The notes beneath the pieces are model-generated. The model did no database searches and was not told the origin of the DNA. It was given only the letters and a program-made list of their open reading frames with translations. 64,000 nt of DNA from Wocania arenilitoris (GTDB lineage: Bacteria > Bacteroidota > Bacteroidia > Flavobacteriales > Flavobacteriaceae). The stretch spans positions 190,932-254,931 of the forward strand of contig NZ_JAKKDU010000002.1 of the NCBI RefSeq assembly GCF_021728535.1. Direction: 5' to 3'. Shown here piece after piece: positions 63,999 through 64,000 of this stretch (position 1 is its first letter; each line of letters opens with the position of its first letter). The translations under genes and the position numbers were made by a program.

Positions 63999-64000
63999 CG

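Noticed and set aside
1-64000. CRISPR arrays, tRNA/rRNA genes, prophage
   Set aside because: No regularly spaced identical repeats, no cloverleaf-type or rRNA-like conserved stretch, and no phage structural or integrase gene was seen by eye.

Overview
The window is AT-rich chromosomal DNA from a member of the Bacteroidota, most likely a marine Flavobacteriaceae. The evidence is the SusC/SusD pair, two GLPGLI-family proteins, an STN-type TonB receptor with an ECF sigma/FecR pair, the sequences of the housekeeping genes, start codons mostly without a Shine-Dalgarno sequence, and a clear TTTG / TAnnTTTG promoter in front of the SulP gene. I saw no rRNA, tRNA, CRISPR array, prophage or replication origin.

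Layout. 1-1540: the 3' part of a divergent RluB-type pseudouridine synthase that lacks the catalytic Asp, then a decayed VOC (glyoxalase) pseudogene. 1541-5496: a polyamine operon (arginine decarboxylase, agmatinase, deoxyhypusine-synthase-like enzyme) followed by two small uncharacterised genes. 5505-8493: a GT-C glycosyltransferase and a lipoprotein sulfatase. 8471-13019: two tandem GLPGLI genes upstream of a large outer-membrane beta-barrel protein. 13390-29529: a carbohydrate-acquisition locus. It has a divergent ECF sigma / FecR pair, an STN-SusC and a SusD. A probable terminator follows, and then a planctomycete-style set: DUF1549/DUF1553 cytochrome c lipoprotein, DUF1501 protein, NHL/beta-propeller protein and a membrane cytochrome c with leucine-rich repeats. 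A GH31 glycosidase ends the set. 29530-30360: a scar holding an exact duplicate of the first 124 bp of the cytochrome gene region, an internally deleted IS630-type element, and IS21-like terminal repeats.

30382-57654 is a mostly housekeeping backbone: Nif3 and zf-RING_7 proteins, LpxK, a hybrid histidine kinase, GAPDH, LipA, an unusual Nramp-like transporter, two further ECF sigma systems, AqpZ, MurB, an aminotransferase, an aspartyl protease, ValS, the lipid/FtsH gene block (ACBP, Psd, CdsA, LUD, FtsH, RsfS), BirA, PyrE and a NUDIX hydrolase. 57964-59035: Hsp20 and a small lipoprotein. 59186-59998: a wrecked M14 peptidase pseudogene that carries a palindromic repeat insertion. 60206-63879: a small STAS-like protein, a SulP transporter, CoaD and Ddl.

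How the genes work together. The SusC/SusD pair would import an oligosaccharide under control of the sigma/FecR switch. GH31 would cleave an alpha-linked sugar. The two c-type cytochromes, the DUF1501 protein and the propeller protein are all predicted to be exported, and they suggest a periplasmic or surface redox or sugar-modifying activity whose chemistry is unknown. This module, and the duplication/IS scar at its right border, is the most unusual part of the window.
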